Positions 1-8,997 are shown, counted from the stretch's first letter. The stretch is DNA of 43,802 nt from Pseudomonadota bacterium (GCA_021805565.1 JAJZFA010000035.1:1-43802), one strand, 5' to 3'. Notes: generated by a model not told the origin, from the letters alone. Numbers and translations: made by a program.

Positions 1-2
1 CT

Positions 3-512
3 GAAGGCAATTTGACGCAAGGCTTATCGTTTGCCGGTTCAAGCGCCGGATCGTCCACGACTGTAAGCGCCACGTTCGGCGCAACAAGCGCGCTTACTGT
101 TGCGCTTTCCGCGACAGCACTCTCCACGTTGGCGGCGAGTGTCGGCACGACCGGCGACTCCGCCAATGCCCAGACGTCGGCTAGCTATACCATCAAAGAT
201 CTGACGACTGGGACGTTTGTCTCAATCTGCGATGCGACTGTCACGCCCAACGTTTGTAGTACCAACCCAATTGCACCAACGGCCGCGAACCAGAACCTTG
301 CAGTGAACAACGCCGGGCCGGCTTCCAGCCAAACCGTTACCGCAGCCTATGACTATACTGCGCAACTCGTCGCAGGCGACCGGTATCAACTCACCTTGCA
401 AGACTCGGCGACGGAAATTCTTTCAACCGTCCCAGAGCCAGGGTCGCTCGCGGTGATTGGCGTGGGTCTGATGGCTTTGGCTCGCGTGGGCCGTCAGCGT
501 CGTAAGGCCTGA
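3..512 (+). CDS. PEP-CTERM sorting-domain protein, 5' end outside window
   Basis: The reading frame is open from the first bases, so the N-terminus, including any signal peptide, lies upstream of the window; about 169 residues are visible. The visible part is rich in Ser, Thr, Ala and Gly, as is usual for exported surface proteins of this class. The last 25 residues form a PEP-CTERM tail: VPEPGS, then a short hydrophobic helix (LAVIGVGLMALA), then a basic end (RVGRQRRKA). In PEP-CTERM systems this tail directs export and processing by an exosortase, usually linked to exopolysaccharide. No exosortase is visible here. The function of the body of the protein is not recognised. A terminator-like hairpin follows 20 bases after the stop. 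Confidence 0.85.
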   Translation, partial: EGNLTQGLSFAGSSAGSSTTVSATFGATSALTVALSATALSTLAASVGTTGDSANAQTSASYTIKDLTTGTFVSICDATVTPNVCSTNPIAPTAANQNLAVNNAGPASSQTVTAAYDYTAQLVAGDRYQLTLQDSATEILSTVPEPGSLAVIGVGLMALARVGRQRRKA

Positions 513-531
513 TTGTTTACGGCTGTCTGTG

Positions 532-567
532 AAGGGGAGGCGACATTGTAAGGTGCCGCCTCCCTTT
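532..567 (+). terminator. Rho-independent terminator of the PEP-CTERM gene
   Basis: An 8-bp perfect stem (GGGAGGCG at 535-542 with CGCCTCCC at 557-564) is flanked by AA on the left and a short T run on the right. It lies just after the stop at 512, in the right orientation to end that transcript. Confidence 0.7.
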
Positions 568-646
568 ATCCGTCGCAATATCATGGCATGCAGGATGGAC
601 ACCGACGATAAGGTAATTGCCATTCCAACTCGATGATCAAAAGATA

Positions 647-660
647 ACCTACCGGTAGGT
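647..660. promoter_or_regulatory. 14-bp perfect palindrome, probable repressor operator
   Basis: ACCTACCGGTAGGT is its own reverse complement. It ends two bases before a -10-like TAAAAT (662-667) and 58 bases before the start of the E1/nitroreductase gene, so a bound protein would cover the promoter. The form resembles operators of TetR-family repressors, but no such regulator is encoded nearby, so the binder is unknown. Confidence 0.5.
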
Positions 661-718
661 CTAAAATATGCTGGATGGTATTTGCTGACCAGTCACTACA
701 AAAAACGGAACGCATTGC

Positions 719-2701
719 ATGCCCCCGACCTCCGTATTTTCCTACGATGCAGCCTTTGAGCGTAATATCGGATGGTTGACTGAAGCGGACCAACTGGCAC
801 TGCGCGGAAAGCGAATTGCAATCGCCGGATTGGGTGGAGTAGGCGGCGCCCATCTCATCACTTTGGCCCGGTTCGGTATCGGTGCGTTCAACATCGCTGA
901 CTTCGACCGGTTCTCACTGGCGAATTTCAATCGCCAGATCGGTGCCAGCATGCAGACGATCGGCCGCCCGAAGGCCGAGGTGCTGGAGGAAATGGCCTTA
1001 GCCGTCAATCCCGAACTGCGGATCAATCGCTTCGACGCAGGTGTGAACCCGGACAATCTCGATACATTTCTCTCCGGCGTCGATTTGTTCGTGGATGGCC
1101 TGGACTTTTTCGTTCCCGATGTTCGCCGCAAGGTGTTCGCGCGTTGTCATGAACGTGGCATCCCGGCGGTAACTGCGGCTCCGGTCGGCATGGGTAGCAG
1201 TGTGCTTGCGTTTGTGCCGAGTGGCATGAGTTTCGAAAAGTATTTCCGCATGGAAGGCCGCCCGGAACTGGAGCAGTACCTGCGGTTTCTGTTCGGGCTG
1301 GTACCCAAGGCGCTGCATCGTCCTTATCTGGTCGATCAGACCCGACTTAATTTGGCGGCGAAAACCGCGCCGTCCACCGGCGCGGCCTGTCAATTATGTG
1401 CCGGTGCCGCCGCCGTCATGTCGGTTAAGCTGCTGCTGAACCGGGGCGATGTGAAGCCGGCGCCATGGAGTCATCATTACGACGCCTATCGCGGTATCCT
1501 GGCGACCACGAAATTGCGGTTTGGCCTCAATGGGCCGGTGCAGCGGCTCAAACTCGGGCTAATCGGTCCCAAATTTATCGCCGCTACACTTGCGCAAGCA
1601 CCTCCTTTGCCAACTTTCCTCCCCGAGGATGCGATCGACGAGATCCTTTACGCGGCCCGCTGGGCACCGAGCGGGGACAACGAACAGCCCTGGCAGTTCG
1701 AACGGCTTGGGCAACAGGCGGTCGTGATTCATTTGGCGCGACAGGATGTCCGGAACGTGTATCATTATCGTGATGGCGAACCGAACGTGCTGGCCTGCGG
1801 GATGTTGCTGGAAAGCCTGCGGATTGCCGCGTCCGCCCACGGCCGGCGGATGGAATGGCGGGTGGACAGAAGTCTCGGCCCATTTCGCGTGCATGTTCAG
1901 TTCGCCGCCGATGAGGCCATCGTCCCCGACCCGCTCTACGCCGCGCTCGGGCAGCGTTCCGTGGATCGCAATCGTTATCGTACCCGCAAGCTGACGGCTA
2001 CCGAGCGCGTATCGCTGGAAGCGGCGCTGGGTGGCGAATTGCAGATCGATTGGCATTCAACGGCGGCGGAACGCTGGCGTTTCGCGCGGCTCAGCGCACA
2101 GGCGACGACAGTCCGGTTGCTGGCGCCGGAAACACTGCCCGTTCACCAGAAAATCATCGACTGGAACACAAATCTTAGTCCCACGAAAATCCCTGCCGGT
2201 GCCCTCGGCCTGCGTCCGGCGACCCTGCGAATCATGCGGTGGGCCCTGAAGGATATGGGGCGGACACGGCAACTCAACCGCTTGGGCGGTGCGGTCACAC
2301 CGACGCTGGAAATGGATTATGTCCCCATTCTCTCCAGTGCCGCCGCGTTTACCTTGCGCTTTCCGGTTACTGGTCAAGGGGCGCGCGATACCGGAGAATT
2401 ACTTGAGGCCGGAATTCGTATCCAGCGGTTCTGGCTGACCGCCGCCCGATTGGGCCTTGCCCTGCAACCGGCGTTGGCTGTGCTGATTTTCGCGCATTAT
2501 GGGCAGCACGAGGTCCCGTTCACCGCCGATACGACCGTACGCGCCAAGGCCAAACGACTGGCACACGAATTCCGCCGCATCCTCGGCGCGGGGACAGAGG
2601 ATTTCGTGTTCATGGGGCGGATCGGGGAGCCGTTGCCCCGGATCGGCGTCATCCGTTCGGTTCGTAAACCGGTAGCGGATTTGATGACACAGCCACCATG
2701 A
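719..2701 (+). CDS. ThiF/MoeB-type E1-like adenylyltransferase fused to a nitroreductase domain
   Basis: 660 residues with two enzyme domains. Residues about 10-260 are E1-like: the nucleotide loop GLGGVGG (37-43), the acidic strand and arginine region DFDRFSLANFNRQ (61-73), and a single CxxC (Cys224, Cys227) where MoeB and ThiF usually have two. Residues about 300-655 are nitroreductase-like, opening with RWAPSGDNEQPW (314-325), the usual FMN-binding start, and continue past a normal nitroreductase length. The E1 family adenylates a C-terminal carboxylate of a protein or peptide; nitroreductase relatives use FMN to reduce or oxidise small substrates. The same pairing is known from the mycobacterial Rv1355c/MoeY type, whose substrate I do not know. 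No ubiquitin-like or thiS/moaD gene is adjacent. The ATG start follows an operator-like palindrome. Confidence 0.85.
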   Translation: MPPTSVFSYDAAFERNIGWLTEADQLALRGKRIAIAGLGGVGGAHLITLARFGIGAFNIADFDRFSLANFNRQIGASMQTIGRPKAEVLEEMALAVNPELRINRFDAGVNPDNLDTFLSGVDLFVDGLDFFVPDVRRKVFARCHERGIPAVTAAPVGMGSSVLAFVPSGMSFEKYFRMEGRPELEQYLRFLFGLVPKALHRPYLVDQTRLNLAAKTAPSTGAACQLCAGAAAVMSVKLLLNRGDVKPAPWSHHYDAYRGILATTKLRFGLNGPVQRLKLGLIGPKFIAATLAQAPPLPTFLPEDAIDEILYAARWAPSGDNEQPWQFERLGQQAVVIHLARQDVRNVYHYRDGEPNVLACGMLLESLRIAASAHGRRMEWRVDRSLGPFRVHVQFAADEAIVPDPLYAALGQRSVDRNRYRTRKLTATERVSLEAALGGELQIDWHSTAAERWRFARLSAQATTVRLLAPETLPVHQKIIDWNTNLSPTKIPAGALGLRPATLRIMRWALKDMGRTRQLNRLGGAVTPTLEMDYVPILSSAAAFTLRFPVTGQGARDTGELLEAGIRIQRFWLTAARLGLALQPALAVLIFAHYGQHEVPFTADTTVRAKAKRLAHEFRRILGAGTEDFVFMGRIGEPLPRIGVIRSVRKPVADLMTQPP

Positions 2702-2783
2702 AACGGCCGATCGAAAGGCCACGCAAACCAGATACGCACGCGGGCGCAGCTTACGCCCGGATTCGAACAACGAGTCGATACGG

Positions 2784-3112
2784 TTATACCTTTGCCGATG
2801 CCTCGATACGCCGATCCGGGATAAACCACATCAAGGCGATCGCGACATTGAGCGCTATCGCGATCCAAGGGTAGAAGATGGCGACGACGGCGGCGATCAG
2901 ATAGCCAACGACCGAAAGCTTGCCCTTCAAATCGGAGCCGACCGCGGTGGTGAGCCTGGAGCCAGTGCCGTTACAAGCAATGATCGCGCGCCGTAAGTGG
3001 ATTGTAGCGCGGCGAAGTCGTTGCCCTGCGGCACTTTCATCTCCAGCACCATAATAGTGATGATGATCGCGATTACACCGTCGGTGAAAGCCTCGAGCCG
3101 TCCCTTATCCAT
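2784..3112 (-). pseudogene. Broken TMEM175-family (DUF1211) potassium-channel-like gene
   Basis: The minus-strand ORF starting at 3112 begins MDKGRLEAFTDGVIAIIITI, the hallmark first helix of bacterial TMEM175-type channels, including the FxDGVxAI signature. After about 41 residues the match ends. In another frame, the last roughly 50 residues of the same family are readable (KGKLSVVGYLIAAVVAIFYP, then ALMWFIPDRRIE) down to a TAA at 2784-2786. The middle of the channel, about 100 residues, is missing and the two ends are out of frame, so the gene has suffered an internal deletion with a frame change. A functional channel is not expected. Confidence 0.75.
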
Positions 3113-3264
3113 CGTGAGATTTCATCCTGGTGCTTTCGCGGGAATATGGGGCGATGCACACCGCGCCGGCAACCTGGCCGGAAGGGGCAGGCTCTTGTTG
3201 CCGCATCGGGGCCGAGGGCGGTTTCGGGCTTGATCCGGGTTTCCGAACGCGCCACGGTAGGCTT

Positions 3265-3813
3265 ATGGCATCGTTCGTCCGGCGTATTCCCGAAGGCGAC
3301 AACCGCGAACGGCAGGTTTGCGGGGATTGCGGGTTCGTGGCGTATGAGAATCCGAAGGTTATCGTCGGATCGGTCGTGGTGTCCGATGGGCGCGTTCTGT
3401 TGTGCCGCCGGGCGATCGAGCCGCGCCGGGGTTTCTGGACACTGCCCGCCGGATATATGGAACTGGGCGAAACGCTGGAAGAAGGCGCGGCCCGGGAGGC
3501 GCTCGAAGAAGCCGAAGCCGTTATCGCGATCGATGGCATACTCGGCGTGTTCAGCATTGCCCGTATCGGTCAGGTGCAAGTGATCTTCCGGGCCCGGTTC
3601 CGCGATGGGGGACCGCCGGTCTATTCCGCTGGGCCGGAGAGTCTGGAGGTGAAGCTGTTCTCCCCGGACGAAATTCCATACGACCTCATCGCATTTCCCT
3701 CGGTTCACTGGGCATTGAAAGCCTGGCGCGATACCGGTGTCGGCAGACTTGGCTCGCCTGCGCGGAATCCCGCGCACGATCCCCGCGGCGCCGATCCAAT
3801 GCCTTCCGGATAA
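3265..3813 (+). CDS. Nudix hydrolase with N-terminal zinc-ribbon-like start
   Basis: 182 residues from the ATG at 3265. An upstream in-frame start at 3130 exists, but the extra 45 residues look non-conserved, whereas MASFVRRIPEGDNRERQVCG is the usual opening for this subgroup. Visible features are CxxC (CGDCG) followed by YENPKVIVGSVV, then a Nudix box GYMELGETLEEGAAREALEE with the REALEE metal-binding glutamates. The family hydrolyses nucleoside diphosphates linked to another moiety (NDP-X), often ADP-ribose or NADH; the substrate cannot be told from sequence. It stands alone between the broken channel gene and an empty stretch. Confidence 0.85.
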   Translation: MASFVRRIPEGDNRERQVCGDCGFVAYENPKVIVGSVVVSDGRVLLCRRAIEPRRGFWTLPAGYMELGETLEEGAAREALEEAEAVIAIDGILGVFSIARIGQVQVIFRARFRDGGPPVYSAGPESLEVKLFSPDEIPYDLIAFPSVHWALKAWRDTGVGRLGSPARNPAHDPRGADPMPSG

Positions 3814-4485
3814 AACGGATCGGCCGATGGGGGCATCGATATCGGGGCGCTCCAGGTGTTAACGCTTTGTTCACACCTGATGCCTTACCGTGACGTCCGG
3901 CACCGGTTCTTTGCCGATGCGGCCAGGACACGGAGTAGGGAATGCGAAAACTCAGCAGAACAAGATCCGCGGCTCTCGCCAGCGAGGCAGTGGATTCCGA
4001 TCTGACAATGGTTCGGTCCGGCCGCGTGCCGGGGGCGACGATCACATCCTGGCCAGGGTCTGCCGACATCGACCTTGGCGTATTTTTCGCCCGGACGCCG
4101 CCAGGCGCATCGGTCACCAGCGCGGCAGCAGGCGAGGTTGGCAGCAGGCGAGCCGATGAAATTGTTTCGTTATCAGATGGAACGAAGATCGATTTTGTAA
4201 CAGTTGGGCGATGAAGCCCGGAATTGACCGCAAAGACCCAGGTTCTACCCGATCGGTGTTCGCTGACCGATGCGCCCCCGCGACGCATGTCCGTTGCGGA
4301 ACACGGAGTTGTGTTCAGCCGCGACTCCCTGCTGCAGCGTGACCCGACAAACGCAATGGCATTTCGTTTGAAACCATTTTATAGACAGTTAGCCATGTAT
4401 TTCATCCGCTGATTTCCGTGTTCGCCAATCCGGCGGCACAACAAGTATCCCTCCGTGCAAAAGCGGCGGATCGGAGCTTGCTCGC
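3814..4485. other. 672-base stretch with no confident gene
   Basis: No convincing protein, RNA gene or repeat was recognised apart from one weak small ORF (3942-4214). A second ORF at 4224-4412 (62 residues) has no recognisable feature. The last part should contain the promoter of the histidine kinase starting at 4486, but I see no clear consensus. Confidence 0.5.
3942..4214 (+). CDS. Possible small protein or C-terminal remnant
   Basis: 90 residues with a good ribosome site (GGAGTAGGGA just before the ATG). The sequence is unrecognised. Its last residues (EIVSLSDGTKIDFVTV) recall the C-terminal end of RTX/calcium-binding repeat proteins, which often finish with a SDGTxIxF strand, so it may be a leftover of such a gene. 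No signal peptide or membrane segment is seen. It may equally be a chance ORF. Confidence 0.3.
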   Translation: MRKLSRTRSAALASEAVDSDLTMVRSGRVPGATITSWPGSADIDLGVFFARTPPGASVTSAAAGEVGSRRADEIVSLSDGTKIDFVTVGR

Positions 4486-6873
4486 ATGAAGCTTTCAACG
4501 CGTCTCGTCCTGCTGATTTTGGGATGCCTGCTGCCGGTCCTGGCCGCACAGCTTTATGCGCAGGGCAATCTGAACAAGGTTCGGCATGAACAACTCAGCC
4601 GCATGATTCTGCGGCAGGCGGAACTCGCTAATGCAGACCTGACCAGGATCGCCGATGGGGTGCGCCAGTTCGGCTCGCTGATCGCGCAATCGCCATCGTT
4701 GCGAATTCCCGGCGCTGTTTGCAACGCGCGCCTGAATGCGGTGCACAATCAGAGTGTAGAGTATCGTTTTATCGCCTTGGTGTCGCGCGATAATGGGTCG
4801 CTGCTATGTGCCTCCGACGGCACACCCTTCGGAGCGAGCGGCGCCCGGCCGTCCTGGCTGGCCGGGCTTTTGTCCACGTCCGATCTAACGGTGGGGCAAC
4901 TGGTATCGGATGCAGCCGGACCAGGACGGTTTCTGCCCATCGCAGTGCCCGCCGGGGCAGCCGACGACGCGGGTCGTCCACGGATGTTGGTCATTGGCCT
5001 GGACGTAAACTGGCTGCAAACCCAGATCGAAGCCGCGCGGGCCGATTACCCGTCCGCGCTGGCGCATGAAACCATGATGATCGCCGACCGGGACGGCACT
5101 ATCGTGGGTCAGGTTCCCAATACAAACCGACAAACCGGGCAACGACTACCAGCCTGGTTGCGTCCACTGGTGGAACGGCGCACGCGAGGTGTCGAAACCC
5201 TGTCCGATCCGGCGGGGCATAGGATCATCGCGGCATACGTGCCTGATTCTACCCTGTTGCACGGGCTAACCGTTATCGACACCCTGACGCTGCCCAGCAC
5301 GTTAGCGGATATTGATCGGGCAACCTATCAAGACTTGCTCGTGATCGGCGGTGCGGCATTGCTCGCCGTGATGCTGGCGTGGGCCACCGGACGCCGGTTT
5401 ATCTACAGACCGACCGAATCGCTGATGCAAGCCGCCCAGAAGTGGCGGGACGGAGACCTGCATGTTCGCGCCGAAATGACCGGAACGGGGTCGGAATTCA
5501 GCGCCTTGGCGCAGTCGTTCAATGCCATGGCGGCCGGGCTGCAGGCTCGGGAAATGGAGCGGGTGATGCAGGCCAGCTTCCTGGAAGCCCAGGTCGCCGA
5601 ACGCACACGGGAACTGTCCGAAAGCAACAACCGGCTGCAGGTTGAAATCGCCGGGCGCGAAAAAACCGAGGTCGCCCTCCATCAGGCTCATAAACTTCAG
5701 GCGGTGGGGCAGTTGGCTGGTGGAATTGCACATGATTTCAATAATATGCTGGCAACGGTCCTGGGTAATTTAGAACTGATGGAACGCCGCGTCTCCCAGG
5801 CCGGCGACGATTGGGGCGGTGCTGACTCCGAACGGCTGCAGCGATTGATCGAGCGGGCAACCGGGGCGGTTACCCGAGGCGGGCAACTGACCTCCCGCCT
5901 GCTTGCGTTTTCCCGCCGTCAGCGGCTGACCGCCCGGCCGACCGACGTGAACGCGCTGCTGCGCGAGCTGATTACCCTGGGCACCAGTACGCTGGGGCGC
6001 CGCGTGCAGGTGGTGTCCGAACTAAGCGATAACCTCTGGCCCGCCATGGTCGATGCCAGCCAGACCGAGGCGGCGATTTTGAATCTGTGCCTGAATGCGC
6101 GGGACGCGATGCCAGATGGCGGCAAGCTGACAATCCAGACCCGGAATGTCACCGTCGAACCAGGCGACTATGGCGAATTATCGGCCGGTGCCTATGTCCG
6201 GGTGTGCATCGGCGACACCGGAACCGGTATGTCCGACGAGGTGAAGGCACGCGCATTCGAGCCTTTTTTCACGACGAAGGGTCCGGGCGCCGGCTCCGGG
6301 CTGGGGCTTAGTCAGGTCTATGGTATGGCACGCCAATCTGACGGTATCGTCGCGATCGACAGCACGCCCGGCGTGGGGACCCAGGTGATTTTGCTACTGC
6401 CGCGTGCGGCGGACTTCGACGTCGCCGACGCCGCTGCCGGCAATTTGGAAGCGACCGTTCCGACCATGGAAAGCGAGCCGATTCTGGTTGTCGATGACGA
6501 TCCGGCGGTTCGTCAGGTGACGGTGGAAATGGCACGCGATCTTGGCTGCGAGGTCGCGCAGGCCTCGGGCGGGGAGCAGGCGCTGTCGCTGATTGGCACC
6601 TTGTCGCCGCCGCCCAGGCTGATTCTGCTGGACTACGCGATGCCTGGAATGAACGGTATTCAACTGGCCCGGGCGCTGCGCGCTCGCGGGGTTACGGCGC
6701 CAATCGCCCTGGTGACGGGGTATGCGGAATTAACCGAGGCCGATATCGCGGCCGAACACCTCAGCGGGCTGCTGCGAAAGCCGTTCACGATCCGGGAACT
6801 GCAGGGTTTGTTGACGGAGCTTCGTTCGGTCGCGGTCACGCGCCAGTTGGAACCCGGACTGGCGGAGCGGTGA
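4486..6873 (+). CDS. Membrane hybrid histidine kinase with C-terminal receiver
   Basis: 795 residues. A first transmembrane helix (residues 6-22) and a second (about 284-303) enclose a periplasmic sensor region of about 260 residues, probably of dCache type. A HAMP-like linker and coiled coil (about 305-400) lead to HisKA with the phospho-acceptor His416 (GGIAHDFNN). The ATPase domain follows: NLCLNARDAM (N box), GDTGTGMS (G1), FEPFFTTKGPGAGSGLGL (F and G2 boxes). A receiver fills the C-terminus: VVDDDP (668-673), phospho-acceptor Asp716 (LLDYAMPG) and Lys in LLRKPFT. The HDFNN H box is typical of NtrB-like or blue-light-kinase-like hybrid kinases. No partner regulator is adjacent, and the ligand is unknown. 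Confidence 0.9.
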   Translation: MKLSTRLVLLILGCLLPVLAAQLYAQGNLNKVRHEQLSRMILRQAELANADLTRIADGVRQFGSLIAQSPSLRIPGAVCNARLNAVHNQSVEYRFIALVSRDNGSLLCASDGTPFGASGARPSWLAGLLSTSDLTVGQLVSDAAGPGRFLPIAVPAGAADDAGRPRMLVIGLDVNWLQTQIEAARADYPSALAHETMMIADRDGTIVGQVPNTNRQTGQRLPAWLRPLVERRTRGVETLSDPAGHRIIAAYVPDSTLLHGLTVIDTLTLPSTLADIDRATYQDLLVIGGAALLAVMLAWATGRRFIYRPTESLMQAAQKWRDGDLHVRAEMTGTGSEFSALAQSFNAMAAGLQAREMERVMQASFLEAQVAERTRELSESNNRLQVEIAGREKTEVALHQAHKLQAVGQLAGGIAHDFNNMLATVLGNLELMERRVSQAGDDWGGADSERLQRLIERATGAVTRGGQLTSRLLAFSRRQRLTARPTDVNALLRELITLGTSTLGRRVQVVSELSDNLWPAMVDASQTEAAILNLCLNARDAMPDGGKLTIQTRNVTVEPGDYGELSAGAYVRVCIGDTGTGMSDEVKARAFEPFFTTKGPGAGSGLGLSQVYGMARQSDGIVAIDSTPGVGTQVILLLPRAADFDVADAAAGNLEATVPTMESEPILVVDDDPAVRQVTVEMARDLGCEVAQASGGEQALSLIGTLSPPPRLILLDYAMPGMNGIQLARALRARGVTAPIALVTGYAELTEADIAAEHLSGLLRKPFTIRELQGLLTELRSVAVTRQLEPGLAER

Positions 6874-6930
6874 GCGGCGCCTTAGGACTTGCCCGCCAAT
6901 AATCGCTACAAGCGGCAGCGCCGGGCAATC

Positions 6931-7058
6931 CCTAAGCTCATGTTTTGCACGGCACCTTTGCTGGCGCGCTGACGCACGTATTCGCCAGCGTTGCCTAAGC
7001 TCATGTTTTGCAAGGCAACTTTGCTGGCGTGCTGACGCACTTATTCGCCAGCGTTGCC
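6931..7058. repeat. Tandem 63-bp hairpin repeat, two copies, between convergent genes
   Basis: Two direct copies (6931-6993 and 6994-7056) differ at only four positions. Each begins CCTAAGCTCATGTTTTGC and contains GCTGGCG and CGCCAGC separated by 16 bases. In the second copy the stem extends outward (AGGCAAC with GTTGCCT). The block lies between the stop of the kinase gene (6873) and the stop of the HAD gene (7067), where a bidirectional terminator or REP-like element would be expected. Confidence 0.75.
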
Positions 7059-7066
7059 TCCGGGCG

Positions 7067-7936
7067 TTACCAGACAAAACGCGGCACCGTGGCGACTGGC
7101 GCAACCCCGGCGGCACGAGCGGCGGCTTCCGCCTTGACGGTATCGAACGATCCATCTGGTGTTTTCAGGTCCGCGCCGTGGATGCCATCCAGCACCCAGC
7201 AGGCGGCCAATCCGACTCCGGCCGCACCGGCGATATCGGTGTGCAGCGAGTCGCCCACGGCCAGAACACTGTCCGGCGGTAGTCCAAGGAGTTCCAGAAC
7301 CGGCTGGTAGATCGCCGGATCCGGCTTGCCCAGGGAGCGGACATCGCCGCCTAATTGCTGGTAGCGTACCGCCAGCGCACCGGCGCACAGTACTCGCACT
7401 CCGCCGCGAATGACCTGTAGATCTGGGTTGCCGCAAATCATCTTCAGGCGATGGCGGGCGCATTCGGCCAACACCGCCTCGAATTCCGCCATGTCGGTTG
7501 GGTTACGATGATCGTCGGGGCTGGTGTTCAGCACGAAATCGGCTTCGGCCGGGGTATCCGTGACGACAAGAGGAAGTCCGTCCAGAACCGGCCGGTCCCG
7601 TTCGGGGCCGAGGTGGAAGACGCGGTTGCCGAGTTCCGCCCACCACGGATCGGGCGGGTTTTGAAGCGCCCTGCGCACCGCCTCGCCGCTGGTCAGGATG
7701 CCGGTGTAAAGCGAATCCTCGATTCCCATACGGCGCATCATGCTTTGGACCGCATCGTTCGGGCGCGGTACGTTGGACAGCAGCAGCGTTCGCTTTCCCG
7801 CCGCCCGCAGTTGCTTCAGCGTTTCGGCGGCGTGCGGAAACGCATTCACACCGTCGTGAATAACGCCCCAGAGATCGAGCACGAACCCATCATAGCGTTC
7901 GGCCAGCGGCGCGAACCGCGACACATGTTCCATCAA
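7067..7936 (-). CDS. HAD-superfamily subclass IIA hydrolase (TIGR01459-like)
   Basis: 289 residues with the HAD motifs in order: nucleophile Asp21 in FVLDLWGVIHDG, LLLSNVPRP (motif II region), and KPDPAIYQPVL with GDSLHTDIAGA (motifs III and IV). The arrangement fits the NagD/phosphoglycolate-phosphatase-like IIA subclass, specifically the alphaproteobacterial family described as TIGR01459. The substrate is not known. Its start overlaps the pyrD stop by four bases (ATGA), so it is translationally coupled to pyrD. This pairing points to a role in nucleotide or phosphate-ester housekeeping, which is inference. Confidence 0.85.
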   Translation of the reverse strand: MMEHVSRFAPLAERYDGFVLDLWGVIHDGVNAFPHAAETLKQLRAAGKRTLLLSNVPRPNDAVQSMMRRMGIEDSLYTGILTSGEAVRRALQNPPDPWWAELGNRVFHLGPERDRPVLDGLPLVVTDTPAEADFVLNTSPDDHRNPTDMAEFEAVLAECARHRLKMICGNPDLQVIRGGVRVLCAGALAVRYQQLGGDVRSLGKPDPAIYQPVLELLGLPPDSVLAVGDSLHTDIAGAAGVGLAACWVLDGIHGADLKTPDGSFDTVKAEAAARAAGVAPVATVPRFVW

Positions 7937-8997
7937 TCCTGTTCCGCCAGTTCCCGGGCCCGCGTGCCGATCGCATCCTGCACTGCCGCGAAGCCGGCGT
8001 CACGCAGGGCGGTCAATAATTCCGCTTTGATCCGGGGGATCAGGGCCGGCCCGTGGTAAGCAAAGCTGGTATATAGCTGCACCAGCGACGCGCCGGCCTG
8101 GATTTTCGTCAGCGCGTCGCGGCCGGTGAATACGCCGCCGGTACCGATCAGCACCAGCCGTCCGCGTGCCAGCAGCGAGGCGCGCGCCAGCATTGCGGTG
8201 GCCAGCGGTTGCAGCGGCAAGCCGGACAGGCCGCCGGCCTGGGCTGCATGGTGGGATTTCAGGCCCGCGGGGCGGGACAGCGTGGTGTTACCCACGATCA
8301 GGCCCTGAACGCCCTGCGTCACGCAGGTTTCCACGACCGATGCCAGGCCATCGGACGACAGGTCCGGCGCGATCTTCACCAGGATCGGGGGGCGGCCGGC
8401 CACGCCGGCGACCGCGTGCAGGATCGCCCGCAGCTGGGCTTCCGATTGCAGATCGCGCAGGCCAGGGGTGTTGGGCGAGGAAACGTTGATGACGGCATAA
8501 TCGGCCAGCGTGCCGATCGCTTCGATGAGCATCCTGTAGTCGCGAACCGGGTCGGCACCGTCCTTGTTAATACCGACATTGGCGCCCAGCGGGATATTCC
8601 GGTCCGACAGACCCGCCAGATTGCGCAAATAGACCGCCAGCCCGAGGTTGTTGAACCCCAGCCGGTTGATAACGCCCCGATCTTCGGTCAACCGGAAGAT
8701 GCGCGGACGTGGATTGCCGGTCTGCGGCCGGGGGGTGACGGACCCGGTTTCGACAAAGCCGAAACCGAGCCGGAAAATCGCGGGACCGGCGGCGGCGTTT
8801 TTGTCGAATCCGGCGGCAAGGCCGATCGGATTGGCGAATCGGTGTCCGAACGCGGAAATCGCCAGCGCCGGATCGTCCGGTTCGGCGGCGCCCGGCACCA
8901 GCCCCCAGCGCAACGTCCTGATCGCGAATGTATGCGCTCGCTCGGGGTCGAGCAGACGGAGGGCGGGCAGCGCGGCGGAAGCCAGGAAAGCAAGCAT
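7933..8997 (-). CDS. pyrD: Dihydroorotate dehydrogenase (quinone), class 2
   Basis: 354 residues. It oxidises dihydroorotate to orotate in pyrimidine synthesis and passes electrons to membrane quinone. Class 2 is shown by the N-terminal extension (LASAALPALRLLDPERAH) that binds the membrane, and by FANPIGLAAGFDKNA, the phosphate-binding loop region GANVGINKDG and NVSSPNTPGLRDLQ, which includes the catalytic serine of this class. IGTGGVFTGRDAL marks the FMN-phosphate site near the end. Length is normal. It is first of a two-gene unit with the HAD hydrolase. The 168 bases upstream contain no other gene. Confidence 0.95.
   Translation of the reverse strand: MLAFLASAALPALRLLDPERAHTFAIRTLRWGLVPGAAEPDDPALAISAFGHRFANPIGLAAGFDKNAAAGPAIFRLGFGFVETGSVTPRPQTGNPRPRIFRLTEDRGVINRLGFNNLGLAVYLRNLAGLSDRNIPLGANVGINKDGADPVRDYRMLIEAIGTLADYAVINVSSPNTPGLRDLQSEAQLRAILHAVAGVAGRPPILVKIAPDLSSDGLASVVETCVTQGVQGLIVGNTTLSRPAGLKSHHAAQAGGLSGLPLQPLATAMLARASLLARGRLVLIGTGGVFTGRDALTKIQAGASLVQLYTSFAYHGPALIPRIKAELLTALRDAGFAAVQDAIGTRARELAEQD

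Noticed and set aside
2700-2722. GGCC...GGCC pair after the E1/nitroreductase gene
   Set aside because: Only four base pairs and no T run.
4224-4412. 62-codon ORF before the histidine kinase
   Set aside because: No ribosome site, no recognisable sequence, and lies where the kinase promoter is expected.
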